Of a stretch of 64,000 bases of DNA, positions 36,675 to 48,900 are shown one piece after another. The translations under genes and the position numbers were made by a program. Position 1 is the first letter of the stretch. Each line of letters begins with the position of its first letter. Under the pieces are notes generated by a model that did not search any database, was not told the origin of the DNA, and worked only from the letters and a program-made list of their open reading frames with translations. Source of the stretch: Paraphysomonas bandaiensis (Eukaryota; Chrysophyceae); the NCBI GenBank assembly GCA_965644295.1, contig CBFFRP010000431.1, forward strand, positions 186,001 through 250,000, given 5' to 3'.

Positions 36675-39160
36675 TTAAACAATATCAAAGGGCACGACGC
36701 TCGAATTGGACCTCGCGTCCTTTGTTGGCAAATGAGGATTGCCAGATTCATCATGGTCCAGAGTTCTGTCAGAGGCTACCCGATACTTGGTGTGTCGTAT
36801 GCTCCTGCGCACCTTCGGCTTAACTCTACTCCGGCGCTTGATAGTACACACATCTGACATAGTGTCAGACACACATTTTGAAAGAAATAGGAGAGCGTCC
36901 GGTTCTTACCTATCAGGACACGCTCAATATCCTCTTGGCGAATCAACTGCGGGCCCGTGTCAGGCCACATCAACACAGAATCACCGCCTGAAGCAAGGAA
37001 TCTCTCGTTGGTATCAACATAATGGATATCCGATAAAAGGATTATCACTCCAGCATAGTTCATTTTTCGAAGACGAGATGCGAGGACATGTGATCTACGG
37101 GGTGACATCTCACAGTGTATGAAGAGAATATCGTACGGTTCGAGGGAATTCATTGAGTCCCGCACCTCCTCCAACATTTGATTCTCAGAGTACGAGTCAA
37201 CGATGTCACTCACGTGTTCGCGCAACGTGTCTCGCAGAAGAACAGCGTTATTATCCCCACAACTGCACCCAATCAATACGCGGTCAAGACATGCGTCGTT
37301 CAAACTGATCTCACAATCGTCTTCAGTATCTTGGCCTAAACTGCTAACAGAGTCCAAAATATCGCACCCTTTCACACGACTCTCCAACACATATATACTA
37401 CTGGATTTGTCGTCCAAACATATCGGTAACTCGACGAAAAATGTGCATCCCGGCCCCTCTCTATGGAGAACTCCAAGGGTTCCACCGCAAAGTTCGACAA
37501 TAACACGAGACACTAGGAAAAAATTAATACATCGCACAGTATGTTACGCCCAGCAGACACTTACTCCATATGTCAACACGAGAACAGTGCCTAGTAAAAA
37601 TAGGAGCGTGGTCCTGCTTTGAATGACTCAATAGTCGTCTCAGCTCGCTCTAGGAAATAACAAATCACCAAAACACTCAGATACAGTATATAGAAACCTT
37701 GGGCATTCCGGGGCCAGAGTCGTGCACTTCGATGCGCAATAGACCCATCTGGCTATCTGTAGCTCCATTGCACGGGAGAGTTCGTACAAGTACATTAACC
37801 AATCCTCCAGATGGCGTACAGTCAACCACGATAGACGTAAGGTTCCTCAGCACCTGAACCATTTTCACCTCGTCCACATCTACGAAGTGCATGAGGGAGT
37901 TGTTAACGACTCCCTCCTCGCCCTGGTATGACAGTGATATATTGTTCTTCTTAGCCTAATCACACACGTTATTATTACGCTTAAACCATCGATAAAGCTA
38001 ATACTTACAATGAATGCAACGGGTTCCATGGCATGCTGAACCAAACTCTCCACACGCACAGTTTTTCGGACACATCGAATATTATTATCTTCTACCTCGT
38101 TCATCAGAAGCATGTCATCCAAAACGTGCTCCGCGACAGCACAGGCAGCCATGAGGTCAGAGTACATTTGTTCCAGCTCCGACCCATTGGATACGAGACG
38201 ACCAACATCTCGTGCCACCTTGAGGCCCATATATATAGTGCTCAGAGATGCCCGCACTTCGCGTGAAAGAAATCGCATGAACCCCTGCTGGATTTCGTAC
38301 ACGTGCTGCAACAATCATTAGAAAATTGAAATTGAAATCGTACAGTTATATACCTTTGAGAGAGTCATATCGTGTCGAGCGATGTGTGCAGGAAGAACTG
38401 CTGCAACCACTCCAATCCCAACATCGCAAAGGTTGAACACACCATACATTACCATCACCTCGCTACTAGAGTCCAAAACATCATTACCAATAACCATAAA
38501 CTTCGCCACACTCTTGCCAATCATTCCTATGACCATCAACAATGAGTAGTAGTGCCCATACATCCAGCTCCCCTTTAAAAAATTTGACCCCTTATCAATC
38601 CAAGTTGATCGAATAATTTTGCAGACAATTACGAGAACAACTATTGCACAGATGACAGCGAGCGTAGCAGAAACACGAAAAATCATGTTTGGCACCAAGG
38701 TGGTTACTGTGAACCATACCCTCACATTAACGTCCACGGAAAAGAAGACAAGAGCTACGCAGTATATTCGTTTGTAAAGTGGTGTAAAATGCTTCGTATT
38801 ATGAAACATATGACTCATCAAAGATGCACGAAACAAAAGTTCTCGCATAAAAGAACAACATATTAGAAGCATAGGTGATGCCGGAAAAAAGAAAACAATA
38901 ATATTTGGTATTGATAGAGTGCATAAATGTAAGCATCTTGGAAGCATAACAGCAAAGGGAAGATTGACATCTAATGCTGCTTCTAAAAATATAGGAAGTG
39001 TAACAGACATTGCAACAATACATGTCTGCATAGCAAACTCATATCCATTAAATGAATGAAGTGGTTCAGTTTCATATCCACATATATATGGTAATAAACA
39101 ACAAAATGAGGTTATTAAACTATAGCCTATAAAAAAATATAATCCAGTCTCTTGTTTCAT
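36675..39160 (-). CDS. Membrane hybrid histidine-kinase-like protein, degenerate
   Basis: Six exons (38354-39160, 38009-38305, 37698-37955, 37565-37649, 36910-37512, 36675-36853) give 742 residues. Residues 1-269 hold about seven or eight hydrophobic helices. Next is a dimerisation segment, FMRFLSREVRASLSTIYMGLK (278-298): the position of the phospho-accepting His in SHE-x-RTPL is Arg284. The ATPase domain keeps DSGPGMPK (447-454) and EGPGCTFFVELP, but the N-box reads RNLTSIV (405-411) without its second Asn. A receiver-like domain follows; its phospho-accepting Asp is His615 (DILFIHCEMS), the acidic pair is lost (IGCSCGD), and the Lys of the KP motif is Trp (MWP). Both phosphotransfer sites are therefore missing, so it is probably a pseudokinase sensor or scaffold. 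A basic tail ends the protein. Confidence 0.85.
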
Positions 39161-39623
39161 GAAGACACCACTTGAGTTACTATAAATGAGAGATCAGTAA
39201 CATCTAATGATGTATTTATAGTGTGTTTGTGTATATAGATGATATTATGGTTGTAATTAATGGAGTGGAAGTGTTGCTTGATATTACCACCTGACGAAAT
39301 ATGGTGTAATTATGAATTTTTACAATTTTTACACTATATTTTGATATATTTTCATATTAGAAAGATAGGGTGTAAAAATATTATTACATATCGCTACTAA
39401 ACCCTACTTTGACCCCCTACCCATGTCCATATGGTATCCAGATATGTGTTAAACCATATGGCTGATAAGAGTTCTATGGAACAAATATGCACAAAATACT
39501 AGTATGGAAATACTACATACGGTTTACACTCCCATCCCTACCTACGATACATACCCCATATACCTAAATACATACATCCATGCATACAACATATACGTGT
39601 ATGTGTCTATAGGGATCTCTATA
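39161..39623. promoter_or_regulatory. Upstream region of the histidine-kinase-like gene
   Basis: AT-rich with poly-T stretches near 39315-39335. Runs into the microsatellite. No ORF. Confidence 0.35.
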
Positions 39624-40307
39624 TACATACATACATACATACATACATACATACATACATACATACATACATACATACATACATACATACATACATACAT
39701 ACATACATACATACATACATACATACATACATACATACATACATACATACATACATACATACATACATACATACATACATACATACATACATACATACAT
39801 ACATACATACATACATACATACATACATACATACATACATACATACATACATACATACATACATACATACATACATACATACATACATACATACATACAT
39901 ACATACATACATACATACATACATACATACATACATACATACATACATACATACATACATACATACATACATACATACATACATACATACATACATACAT
40001 ACATACATACATACATACATACATACATACATACATACATACATACATACATACATACATACATACATACATACATACATACATACATACATACATACAT
40101 ACATACATACATACATACATACATACATACATACATACATACATACATACATACATACATACATACATACATACATACATACATACATACATACATACAT
40201 ACATACATACATACATACATACATACATACATACATACATACATACATACATACATACATACATACATACATACATACATACATACATACATACATACAT
40301 ACATACA

Positions 40308-40336
<29 letters not shown>
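39624..40336. repeat. Giant (ACAT)n microsatellite, about 178 units
   Basis: 713 bp of perfect tetranucleotide repeat with no interruption visible. Since 4 and 3 share no factor, every frame reads as a four-residue peptide repeat (YIHT on plus, MYVC on minus) without a stop. That is why long ORFs appear on both strands. They are not genes. Confidence 0.98.
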
Positions 40337-40338
<2 letters not shown>

Positions 40339-40453
40339 GCAGCAGTCAATCCACGGATGTACTGACAATATGTGTACGTGTGGTTCTGTTTTAAGAATTA
40401 TGCAATTCAGTTAGAAGTGCTTAACATCACTATTTAACTTTACTTATACTTTT

Positions 40454-41547
40454 ATGGTAGGAGTATCTCTACTACTCAGCAGACATTTGTCCCGTCTGCG
40501 CTATCATCGCCTATTTTCCACCAGTGATACAGATGTCATTCTTAATTCTCTGACAGGTCTTGGTGGAATCAGTGTGAAGGTTGTTGATGCCACAGATATT
40601 GTTAAACAAGCGACTACAAAACATGGATGCTCTCCTGTTGCATCTGTTGCTCTTGGCAGGGCATTGGTGGGTAATTTGCTGTTAGCACACGGATCAGACG
40701 AAGAAGAAACTTACCAAATTCAGGTATTAGGAAAGGGAACACTGGGTTCTATATCTACTGAGGTAGTCACTCGGAATAAGGTACAGTATTGCCGAGGGTT
40801 TGTTGGTAACCCCAGTGCGGTTGCCGTTATTGGATCCAATGGACTCGTAGATGTGAGTGCCGCGGTAGGAAAAGGAGAGCTGCATGTACATCGCTCTCAC
40901 CCGTCTTGGAAAGACCCCTTTATTGGTACTACTGCCCTGGCTACTTCGGAGATTGGGGAGGATCTAGTGCAGTACTTATTTGACTCGCAGCAAATTCGCT
41001 CCGCTCTTTGGCTTGGAGTCTTCCTCGAGCAACCATCGACTGGGCGTCCTCCTGGCGTTTGTTCTGCGAAGGGATATTTGTGTACTGTGCTTCCCGGCTG
41101 TAGCGAAGAAGAAATTTCTGCGTTGGAAAAGAACATTCACAGGTCGAATATATACGATTCAGACGTTATTTGTGCGTATTGCACCTCCAGTACCACATAG
41201 TTATGCAACATTTAGTTTTCGGTACTAAACTGTGCTGCAGGTTTAGTGCAGCCGCTCTCGCCTCAGAATTTATATCTGCAGACCAGATCTTGAACGAACT
41301 CACCGCTGGTATGGAAGAGCAGTTTAGAGAGCGGGGTGCGATGGAGCTATCATGCACGTGTAGTCAATCAAAGGCTGTGGGATCCTTAGCTGTGTTAGGT
41401 CAGGATGAGGTGGAGAAAATTATACGAGGGACAGAAAGTGTAAATGTCGTATGTCACTGGTGTAATGAGGCAAGAGATATTACCCCGCAGGAGTTGTCAG
41501 ATCACATGAGTAGCCTGTCGAAAGGTGAAAGAGATACCAAAGTTTGA
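40454..41547 (+). CDS. Hsp33 redox-regulated chaperone, likely mitochondrial
   Basis: Exons 40454-41142 and 41241-41547, with a 98-nt intron, give 331 residues. Hsp33 is a holdase that unfolds and becomes active when its zinc-bound cysteines are oxidised. The four zinc cysteines are present: Cys268 and Cys270 (CTCS) and Cys301 and Cys304 (CHWC), in the family spacing C-x-C and C-x2-C. Core motifs also fit: ASVALGRALVGNLLLA, GKGTLGSISTE and GELHVHR, with the glycine-rich GFVGNPS stretch. The first 24 residues are basic with hydroxyl residues and no acids (MVGVSLLLSRHLSRLRYHRL...), a typical mitochondrial or organellar presequence. Length beyond the leader matches bacterial Hsp33. The start lies 118 bp after the giant microsatellite. 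Confidence 0.94.
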
Positions 41548-41996
41548 GTTTAGTAGTTTGAGTGTTGTGCTAGTATTATATTTAGCACTTCCACAAGTGA
41601 ATTCATACTAGATTCTAGATTGTATAGATACATGTCCGTATATATGATCCTCTCAGCTAAGCATCATTCTAATAATACGAATTATTTACGTTTACAATTA
41701 TTTCATGTTATACAAATTTCGATTATGTTGTGGCAGCTATGAACTGTCAAGAGCCTACAGTCGACTTTGCTTCGAAGCATGACATGGAGGTGTACCGTGT
41801 AACCTTAAATCTACAATACACTTGCCACATAGTATATGAAAAAATTACTCCTAAAATAAATATTTGAATTACATGTATTTAATGCCATCACCAAATATGA
41901 TAATAACAGCTTGTTGTGACGCAACTAGCATCGCACGGGGGACTGATATCTAAGCAAAACAACGCAGCACGCTACGTCACAGATATAGCTACGTTC
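41548..41996. other. Intergenic; left end of palindrome at 41855
   Basis: 3' flanks of the convergent Hsp33 and left gamma-carbonic anhydrase genes. The inverted-repeat arm begins at 41855. Nothing else recognised. Confidence 0.6.
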
Positions 41997-43086
41997 CTAC
42001 TTCTCAGTTTCGTTCCCAGAATTAACCTTGGAAGAATTCTTCGGGGGAAGACCAAAATTGCGACGGACTTGTTCATTATCATCTTCGATACTGACATGGA
42101 AGGAGTTGTGGCGGTTATCAGGATCCACATATTGCTCCGGTCTCACTATAACAAATTGTCAGAAAAAACAACATACAAGTAATCAACCGAATACTTACAG
42201 TTGTGATCAAAAATTGTGCCAGGACCCAAGTGACCGCGGTACATTGGGTTCTTTGTACGATTTGTGTGTCCTCCCTTGTTGTCACAATCAGCATAATCAT
42301 ACTCGTCAAACTCCCGGAGAATCTGAAATCCGTCCTTATCCTTGGCAACCTCCTCTGCATGAAGAGAGGCCCACTCTGCTGCATCAGACACCTCGTATCC
42401 AATCTTACTGATCTCCTCGGTCGAGAGGTCACGCTCATACTTCGCAGGAACACCGGACCAGAGCTGTCGGGAAGGAACAGTGGTGCCCGAAGTCACCACT
42501 GAACCAGGGGCAATCACAGAATGCTTTCCCACAACAGCACCATCTAAAACTGTGCTCATCTCACCAATATAACACTCATCCTCTAAAGTGCAACCATGGA
42601 TATTAGCCCCAACGCCAATGACAACACGGCTGCCTATCTTAGTGGGGGAGTTAAGAGTTTCGGGACTAGAGCAGTGAATCATGGCACGTTCCCCGATTGA
42701 AACGGCGTCACCGATAGTAATAGAATTCACATCACCTAATATACACACCAATTAAATAACTATACATGAAATCAACCACAAATAGCACCTCTCACAACAG
42801 CATTATACCAAACTGATGAAAATTCGCCTATTGTAACCTTGCCAATCACACTGGCAGAAGGTGCAACAAATACACACTTCATATCTGGCACATCCTTCTT
42901 AAAAGCAACCCTCCGAGTAGTGGGATGCACTGTATTACAATCAGTTAATATTTTAACGTCATTCATTTGAGGTCTCTTACATCTCTCAATATGCGCATGC
43001 GCCTCTAGATTGCACCCCATAGTCTCCAGCATATCACCCACAGATCTCACAGCTCTTGAGATCGCCTTCCGCACATGCATATTCAT
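41997..43086 (-). CDS. Gamma-carbonic anhydrase-like protein, left palindrome copy
   Basis: Exons 42789-43086, 42199-42735 and 41997-42145 give 327 residues. It belongs to the left-handed beta-helix family that in mitochondria forms part of complex I in plants and many protists. Seen: VWYNAVVRGDVNSITIG (hexapeptide turns), His120 (AMIHC) and His146 (NIHGC), which are two of the three zinc ligands, and WSGVPAKYER before a C-terminal helix. The third ligand position (His in VGHSAVIHG) is Val141 (IGVGANIHG), so zinc catalysis is doubtful and a CAL-type structural role is likelier. The N-terminus (MNMHVRKAISRAVRSVGDML) could be an amphipathic presequence. Near-identical to the mirrored gene at 43506-44595. 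Confidence 0.93.
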
Positions 43087-43256
43087 ATTTATTAGTTGTA
43101 TTCAATGGATATCAATGGACTGGTTGATATGCTGAAGTCTTTATGCGTGCAGTTAATATAAACACACATAGACAGACATGCTCACCATACCACACTGCTG
43201 CACTGTACAGCTGTATACATACCATACCATACCATACCATACACACACAGAGCATA

Positions 43257-43335
43257 CAGAGTACATACTGTTGTACTCTGGCTGTATATAGAGGACTGAA
43301 CACAGCAACACACTGAAGGTATACATGTACAGCAT
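43257..43335. promoter_or_regulatory. Unique spacer at the palindrome centre
   Basis: 79 bp between the arms. With about 170 bp of each arm it is the only sequence between the two divergent start codons (43086 and 43506), so both copies are probably driven from here. Mirrored ACCAT/ATGGT 5-mer tandem tracts and CTGCTGCACTGTACAGC-type sites flank it. Confidence 0.5.
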
Positions 43336-43505
43336 TATGCTCTGTGTGTGAATGGTATGGTATGGTATGGTATGTATACAGCTGTACAGTGCAGCAGTGT
43401 GGTATGGTGAGCATGTCTGTCTATGTGTGTTTATATTAACTGCACGCATAAAGACTTCAGCATATCAACCAGTCCATTGATATCCATTGAATACAACTAA
43501 TAAAT

Positions 43506-44595
43506 ATGAATATGCATGTGCGGAAGGCGATCTCAAGAGCTGTGAGATCTGTGGGTGATATGCTGGAGACTATGGGGTGCAATCTAGAGGCGCATGCGCA
43601 TATTGAGAGATGTAAGAGACCTCAAATGAATGACGTTAAAATATTAACTGATTGTAATACAGTGCATCCCACTACTCGGAGGGTTGCTTTTAAGAAGGAT
43701 GTGCCAGATATGAAGTGTGTATTTGTTGCACCTTCTGCCAGTGTGATTGGCAAGGTTACAATAGGCGAATTTTCATCAGTTTGGTATAATGCTGTTGTGA
43801 GAGGTGCTATTTGTGGTTGATTTCATGTATAGTTATTTAATTGGTGTGTATATTAGGTGATGTGAATTCTATTACTATCGGTGACGCCGTTTCAATCGGG
43901 GAACGTGCCATGATTCACTGCTCTAGTCCCGAAACTCTTAACTCCCCCACTAAGATAGGCAGCCGTGTTGTCATTGGCGTTGGGGCTAATATCCATGGTT
44001 GCACTTTAGAGGATGAATGTTATATTGGTGAGATGAGCACAGTTTTAGATGGTGCTGTGGTGGGAAAGCATTCTGTGATTGCCCCTGGTTCAGTGGTGAC
44101 TTCGGGCACCACTGTTCCTTCCCGACAGCTCTGGTCCGGTGTTCCTGCGAAGTATGAGCGTGACCTCTCGACCGAGGAGATCAGTAAGATTGGATACGAG
44201 GTGTCTGATGCAGCAGAGTGGGCCTCTCTTCATGCAGAAGAGGTTGCCAAGGATAAGGACGGATTTCAGATTCTCCGGGAGTTTGACGAGTATGATTATG
44301 CTGATTGTGACAACAAGGGAGGACACACAAATCGTACAAAGAACCCAATGTACCGCGGTCACTTGGGTCCTGGCACAATTTTTGATCACAACTGTAAGTA
44401 TTCGGTTGATTACTTGTATGTTGTTTTTTCTGACAATTTGTTATAGTGAGACCGGAGCAATATGTGGATCCTGATAACCGCCACAACTCCTTCCATGTCA
44501 GTATCGAAGATGATAATGAACAAGTCCGTCGCAATTTTGGTCTTCCCCCGAAGAATTCTTCTAAGGCTAATTCTGGGAACGAAACTGAGAAGTAG
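43506..44595 (+). CDS. Gamma-carbonic anhydrase-like protein, right palindrome copy
   Basis: Exons 43506-43803, 43857-44393 and 44447-44595 give 327 residues, the mirror image of the left copy. Exons 1 and 2 encode identical protein in both copies. In exon 3 the two differences near 44562-44567 change codons by at most a residue or two. Motifs, the two retained zinc ligands (His120, His146) and the Val141 substitution are shared. The introns (53 nt each) are conserved too, so the copy arose from genomic DNA, not from a retrotransposed transcript. Near identity implies a very young duplication, ongoing gene conversion, or an assembly artefact. Confidence 0.93.
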
Positions 44596-45983
44596 GAACG
44601 TAGCTATATCTGTGACGTAGCGTGCTGCGTTGTTTTGCTTAGATATCAGTCCCCCGTGCGATGCTAGTTGCGTCACAACAAGCTGTTATTATCATATTTG
44701 GTGATGGCATTAAATACATGTAATTCAAATATTTATTATACAACTATAGATGGTTTTGGGAAATGATTTTTTTGAAGTGTAAAAGATTTTTTTTTTTGTT
44801 AGCATCTCCTGTGTTTCCACTGCAGTAGTATATAGTTAGTTGTATTTATAGAAAGATTGACTGGTCGATTTTCTGAATATTTTAAACTAAAATGGATATA
44901 ATATATATAAATCTGACATCGTTGCTGTTAAATACGAATGGTAATAATATTATGTCTTTACAGTAGTCATTATCCGGCGTAGATGGCAATATAATACATT
45001 AATATATTATAATATAGTATATAATATTGTTTAGGGATTGTGCCGCCTAAATATAGAGATTCCGGTAACATTGTTGACCAAACTCAAACTGTGTTGCTTC
45101 CATTCCCTAAATAATTGACAATACAAGATACTTGAATTCAGAATGAGGTTGGTCATCATACATACGTTTTACTACTATCTTAACTAGAGTTTACTTTTAT
45201 GTATAACTTCTCTGTTTCACTATAAAGATGTTAGTTTCTTTTAAGTTAATCAACGAAGGGGCGATACTAAACATGGGCACCAGTATATTGAAACTATTTA
45301 TATATTATGCCTATTTTAGTGAGAATTTTGAAACGTAATATACTTCAAGTAAGATCGTACGAGAAATGAGTTGTAGTAGAGATAACATGAAATTGGTGAA
45401 TGATAAGAGATATTGATTATAATTTATAATTCTTAGCATTGAGTATAAGTTTACCTACAGTTGTTAAGTTAACACTTCTAATAATATATGTCAAACTTTG
45501 ATAGCGCTAAATAGTAGGATATCAGAGTTAAGAGTTAAACACTAATTAGTAATTTGTAATATGCTAAATTAGTTCTGACTCTTAAACGCCTACTGCTAAC
45601 TATTGCTTCCATTAAACTATACTATATACCGCAACAGTTCGTATACTTTGTGTGCTCAATTTAGAAACATTCATTGAAATACGTATAAAAGTATAAAATA
45701 ACTACACCTGCACTCGATAATTGCGTGCACATTGCGCGTATATGTTAAAAAGGTCTTATAATTAATACAGTTAAAAATCTCAATCCACAGTGTGCACAGC
45801 AGAAAAATGTATGAAATCTATAACACATTCGTCAATAAAAGATAGTACACTATACTGTGCAAGACAAATTTGAACTACTATTACACATTTCCTGATATCA
45901 ACATACCACACATCCCGGTATATTTGTCTTCAGATCACCTAATTACATGCTTAAAGGTGCAACCTCAAAGCACGTTACTATTT
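44596..45983. other. 1.4-kb AT-rich intergenic region
   Basis: No gene. Holds a T tract at 44786-44799, a family B copy at 45490-45600, and AACGAAGGGGCGATACT near 45250, repeated with one change near 56028. Confidence 0.55.
45490..45600 (+). repeat. Dispersed repeat family B, copy
   Basis: GTAGGATATCAGAGTTAAG, GCTAAATTAGTTCTGACTC and CGCCTACTGCTAA match the reverse complement of 35600-35720. Confidence 0.6.
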
Positions 45984-48900
45984 TTAAGTATAATTCCTCA
46001 CGACAGGTGTGGGTGCTATAAGTCTGTCTGTTTCAGATTTGTCCCAACTAGAGCTATTTTTTGTCGACTCCATCTCTTCGTGCGACTTTAAACCCTTCAC
46101 TTGTGAGTATATTGTACTGAGCTCACTCATAATGTGAGCAAACGAGGGACGATCTCCAGGTGCATGACTCCAACATTTGCGCATAAGACTCTCCCATGGA
46201 CAGTCAAACGGCATCGCAGGTCGAAGCCCATCATTCGCAACCTTGGCTATTATTTGTGCTGCATTTAGACGTGGATATACTTCCTGTCTTGTGAAAACCT
46301 CCCAGAGCACGATAGCAAAGGCATAAACATCTGATTCTTTAGAATAATGAGCATTTACAATAACTTCTGGGGCTAGCCAGCATGCTGTCCCAACCCCTTG
46401 AGTTAGAGTTTTCTCCTTGGTTAAAGCAATAGCACGTGCAGAACCCCAATCACCGATTTTGGCTTTATATTTGCCAGGTGACGGCTCAGTGATAAACACA
46501 TTGTGAGTTTTCAAGTCTCGATGAATGATAGGCGGCTTCCGTCGGTGCAGATACATCATACCATCCGCGATGTCAAGGCATAAAGATGCCTTCGTTGCTA
46601 GACTGAGCTCTGTATTTGTGTCATTCAGCAGCATGCGTAATGACCCTCGGGGACAGAGTTCACTAACAATCCAAACTGCTTGCATTGTAAGACTGCACCC
46701 ATATAACTGGAGAATTTTCGGGTGATTGAGGCACGTCATCACAATGGCTTCACCTATAATCTCTTCGACAATACTGTTGACGTGTTGCGAACCACCAGTT
46801 AGTGCCGCCTGGGCAAACACAAAGTCCTTGACAGCAACATTGTTATTTCTCCACACCCCACTCCAAACCCGACCGAACGAGCCTTCCCCGATAATTTTAG
46901 ACAAGATTATCTCCTTTGGGTCTATCATAACAAGAGTTTCGTTCGTAGTAAGGTGTCGGGCCTGTGTAGCCTTCGCGAAGCACTGCCGAAGGTCTATGTC
47001 TGTGCTGCTTCCACCAAGAACTTCTAATGACACTTCAGCATTGTCGTCTGCTAATAACACATCATCTCCCCCAACATCATGAATGGGTATCCTGAAGTAG
47101 GGATGTTTAGAGCAGCGAATGGTAAATACAATCCCCAAAAATATGCCAATCAATATGGCAGATCCTAGGAGAATCCAACTAGTTAAACTCATCATTTGAC
47201 TATACGCCACGGGTTGAGGATCCGGGGGGGAATAGTGCGGTACCTCGACAATTAACTGCTCCCGATAACAAATAATTAATAGTATAGAACTATATGATAT
47301 ACCATCGCACTGTTCTTACCTGTGACACAGATGTCACCAGCCCATGAATATTATCATCTAATGCTCCAACATGAATTACAGTAGCAGAGGAACTATCTCC
47401 TCCATTTGTCTTTGATTGTCGTTTGCCGAGATCACTCGCGGCTGGAATCCATAGTACTATAGGAGGGCCATTGTTGAACGCTCCTGCTATAAATAAACAG
47501 TCTTTGAAATTGTGGTGGCCGACTGCAAGGCCGAATATAGGACCATTGCCTCCACTAAACCCTGTCAACAATAGTTACAGCGGTAGAAAAAAATTAATGG
47601 CGTACCAGGTAGCCAATCCCATCTTATATACCGAGATGACTTGAGTTTTCTTGTGCCATGTATACTACGGTTCCCATGTAAAAAACTATCTAACCCCCGC
47701 TTTTGCCACGCCGAATATATAGCCTACGCACATTTAGGCCAGATAGCAACGCGAAATTCATGCATACCCCCTTTACACTCGGCGGATACACAAACGTAGT
47801 TGACCGCTCAATGCCATCAAAATTCCCGGATATATTATGGGGTGATCTTGCTCTGATATGTGGAGATTCGCTCTGTCTACGGCGAAGGTAAGCAGACCGC
47901 ATCCGTCCTTCGTGTAAGATACGATAACCCGAGGACTGCGTTCGGCTTGATAGTACTGGCTTTCTCCGTGGCTTATGCCGATCACTGGAAGGTGCAGGCG
48001 TGGGAGACTCTGACCTAGGTGTGTGGCTAGCGATGTAGGCATTTACATCCGTCCAAGCAACAGCGTAAGGTGAGCCCCAATCACGCCCTTTCCATTCGGC
48101 TTGAAAAGAAGCCCATCCTGCCATCCATCCGTCAGGGTGATCATACTACTAAATGCTTAAACACCTGCAAGATACAGCTTTCCACCATTGACATCTAGAG
48201 TCATCGTAGTAACAGTGGATATTGCACGATCGGAGTCATACAGGCATGTCCACGTCTCTGTTGGCCTATTAAAAACAATAAATGTCATATACACGAAGAG
48301 TTGTGCTAACTTAGATATAACCTGTGCCAGACGGCTATGTTAACGCACTCTGTGTCGTCAATGAAGGAAAAGCTCCCAGCAACAAACAACGACTATATCA
48401 GCGAAAACACCAATAAAGTAAATTCATATTTTCAGGGAAAGCATTGTGAATTATATACTTGTGAAGTCGGCTCATAAGCCAATCGAGTGGCCTCTCCGTT
48501 TGGTAACCCAGCTGACAAGCTGAGTCCAGTTGATGATCCTGGGAACGGCATCAAGCCTTTATCCTCCGTCCACATGCACAGTCCACCGGGAATAGACTTC
48601 TTCTTTAGCATATCAAATCGGCCACCAATGAAAAGGGTTTTATGTTCGGAATCCCACTCGAGAGTACTCACCCTGCAACACATATTACACCACGCATACT
48701 AATAAATTTTCATTGCTCCTAAATACCAACCAACAGAGGCTATAATTACAGTAATTACCTCGGGTCACAGTCAGCAGACACACTTTCATCGCACAGCAGA
48801 GGTCCACCTTCCAACGGAAGCCATGACGCATATTTTCCTGCATTCAATGTTACGAGCAAGTGCTATATGGAAGAAGTCCATCACAGGTGATCCCAACACA

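Larger units (their letters stand above)
41855..44737. repeat. 2.88-kb near-perfect palindrome
   Basis: Arms 41855-43256 and 43336-44737 (1,402 bp each) are reverse complements around a 79-bp spacer (43257-43335). Any position p in one arm matches 86592-p in the other. Reading both gene copies I see only about four mismatches, including one near 42355/44237, two near 42030/44562, and one in the CCATACA/CCATTCA pair by the spacer. Identity is therefore above 99%. Each arm carries a whole gamma-carbonic anhydrase gene plus its 3' flank. Confidence 0.95.

Noticed and set aside
39504-40394. Very long ORFs on both strands encoding YIHT or MYVC peptide repeats
   Set aside because: They are the automatic translation of a tetranucleotide microsatellite, which has no stop in any frame. 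No start context, domain or splice support.
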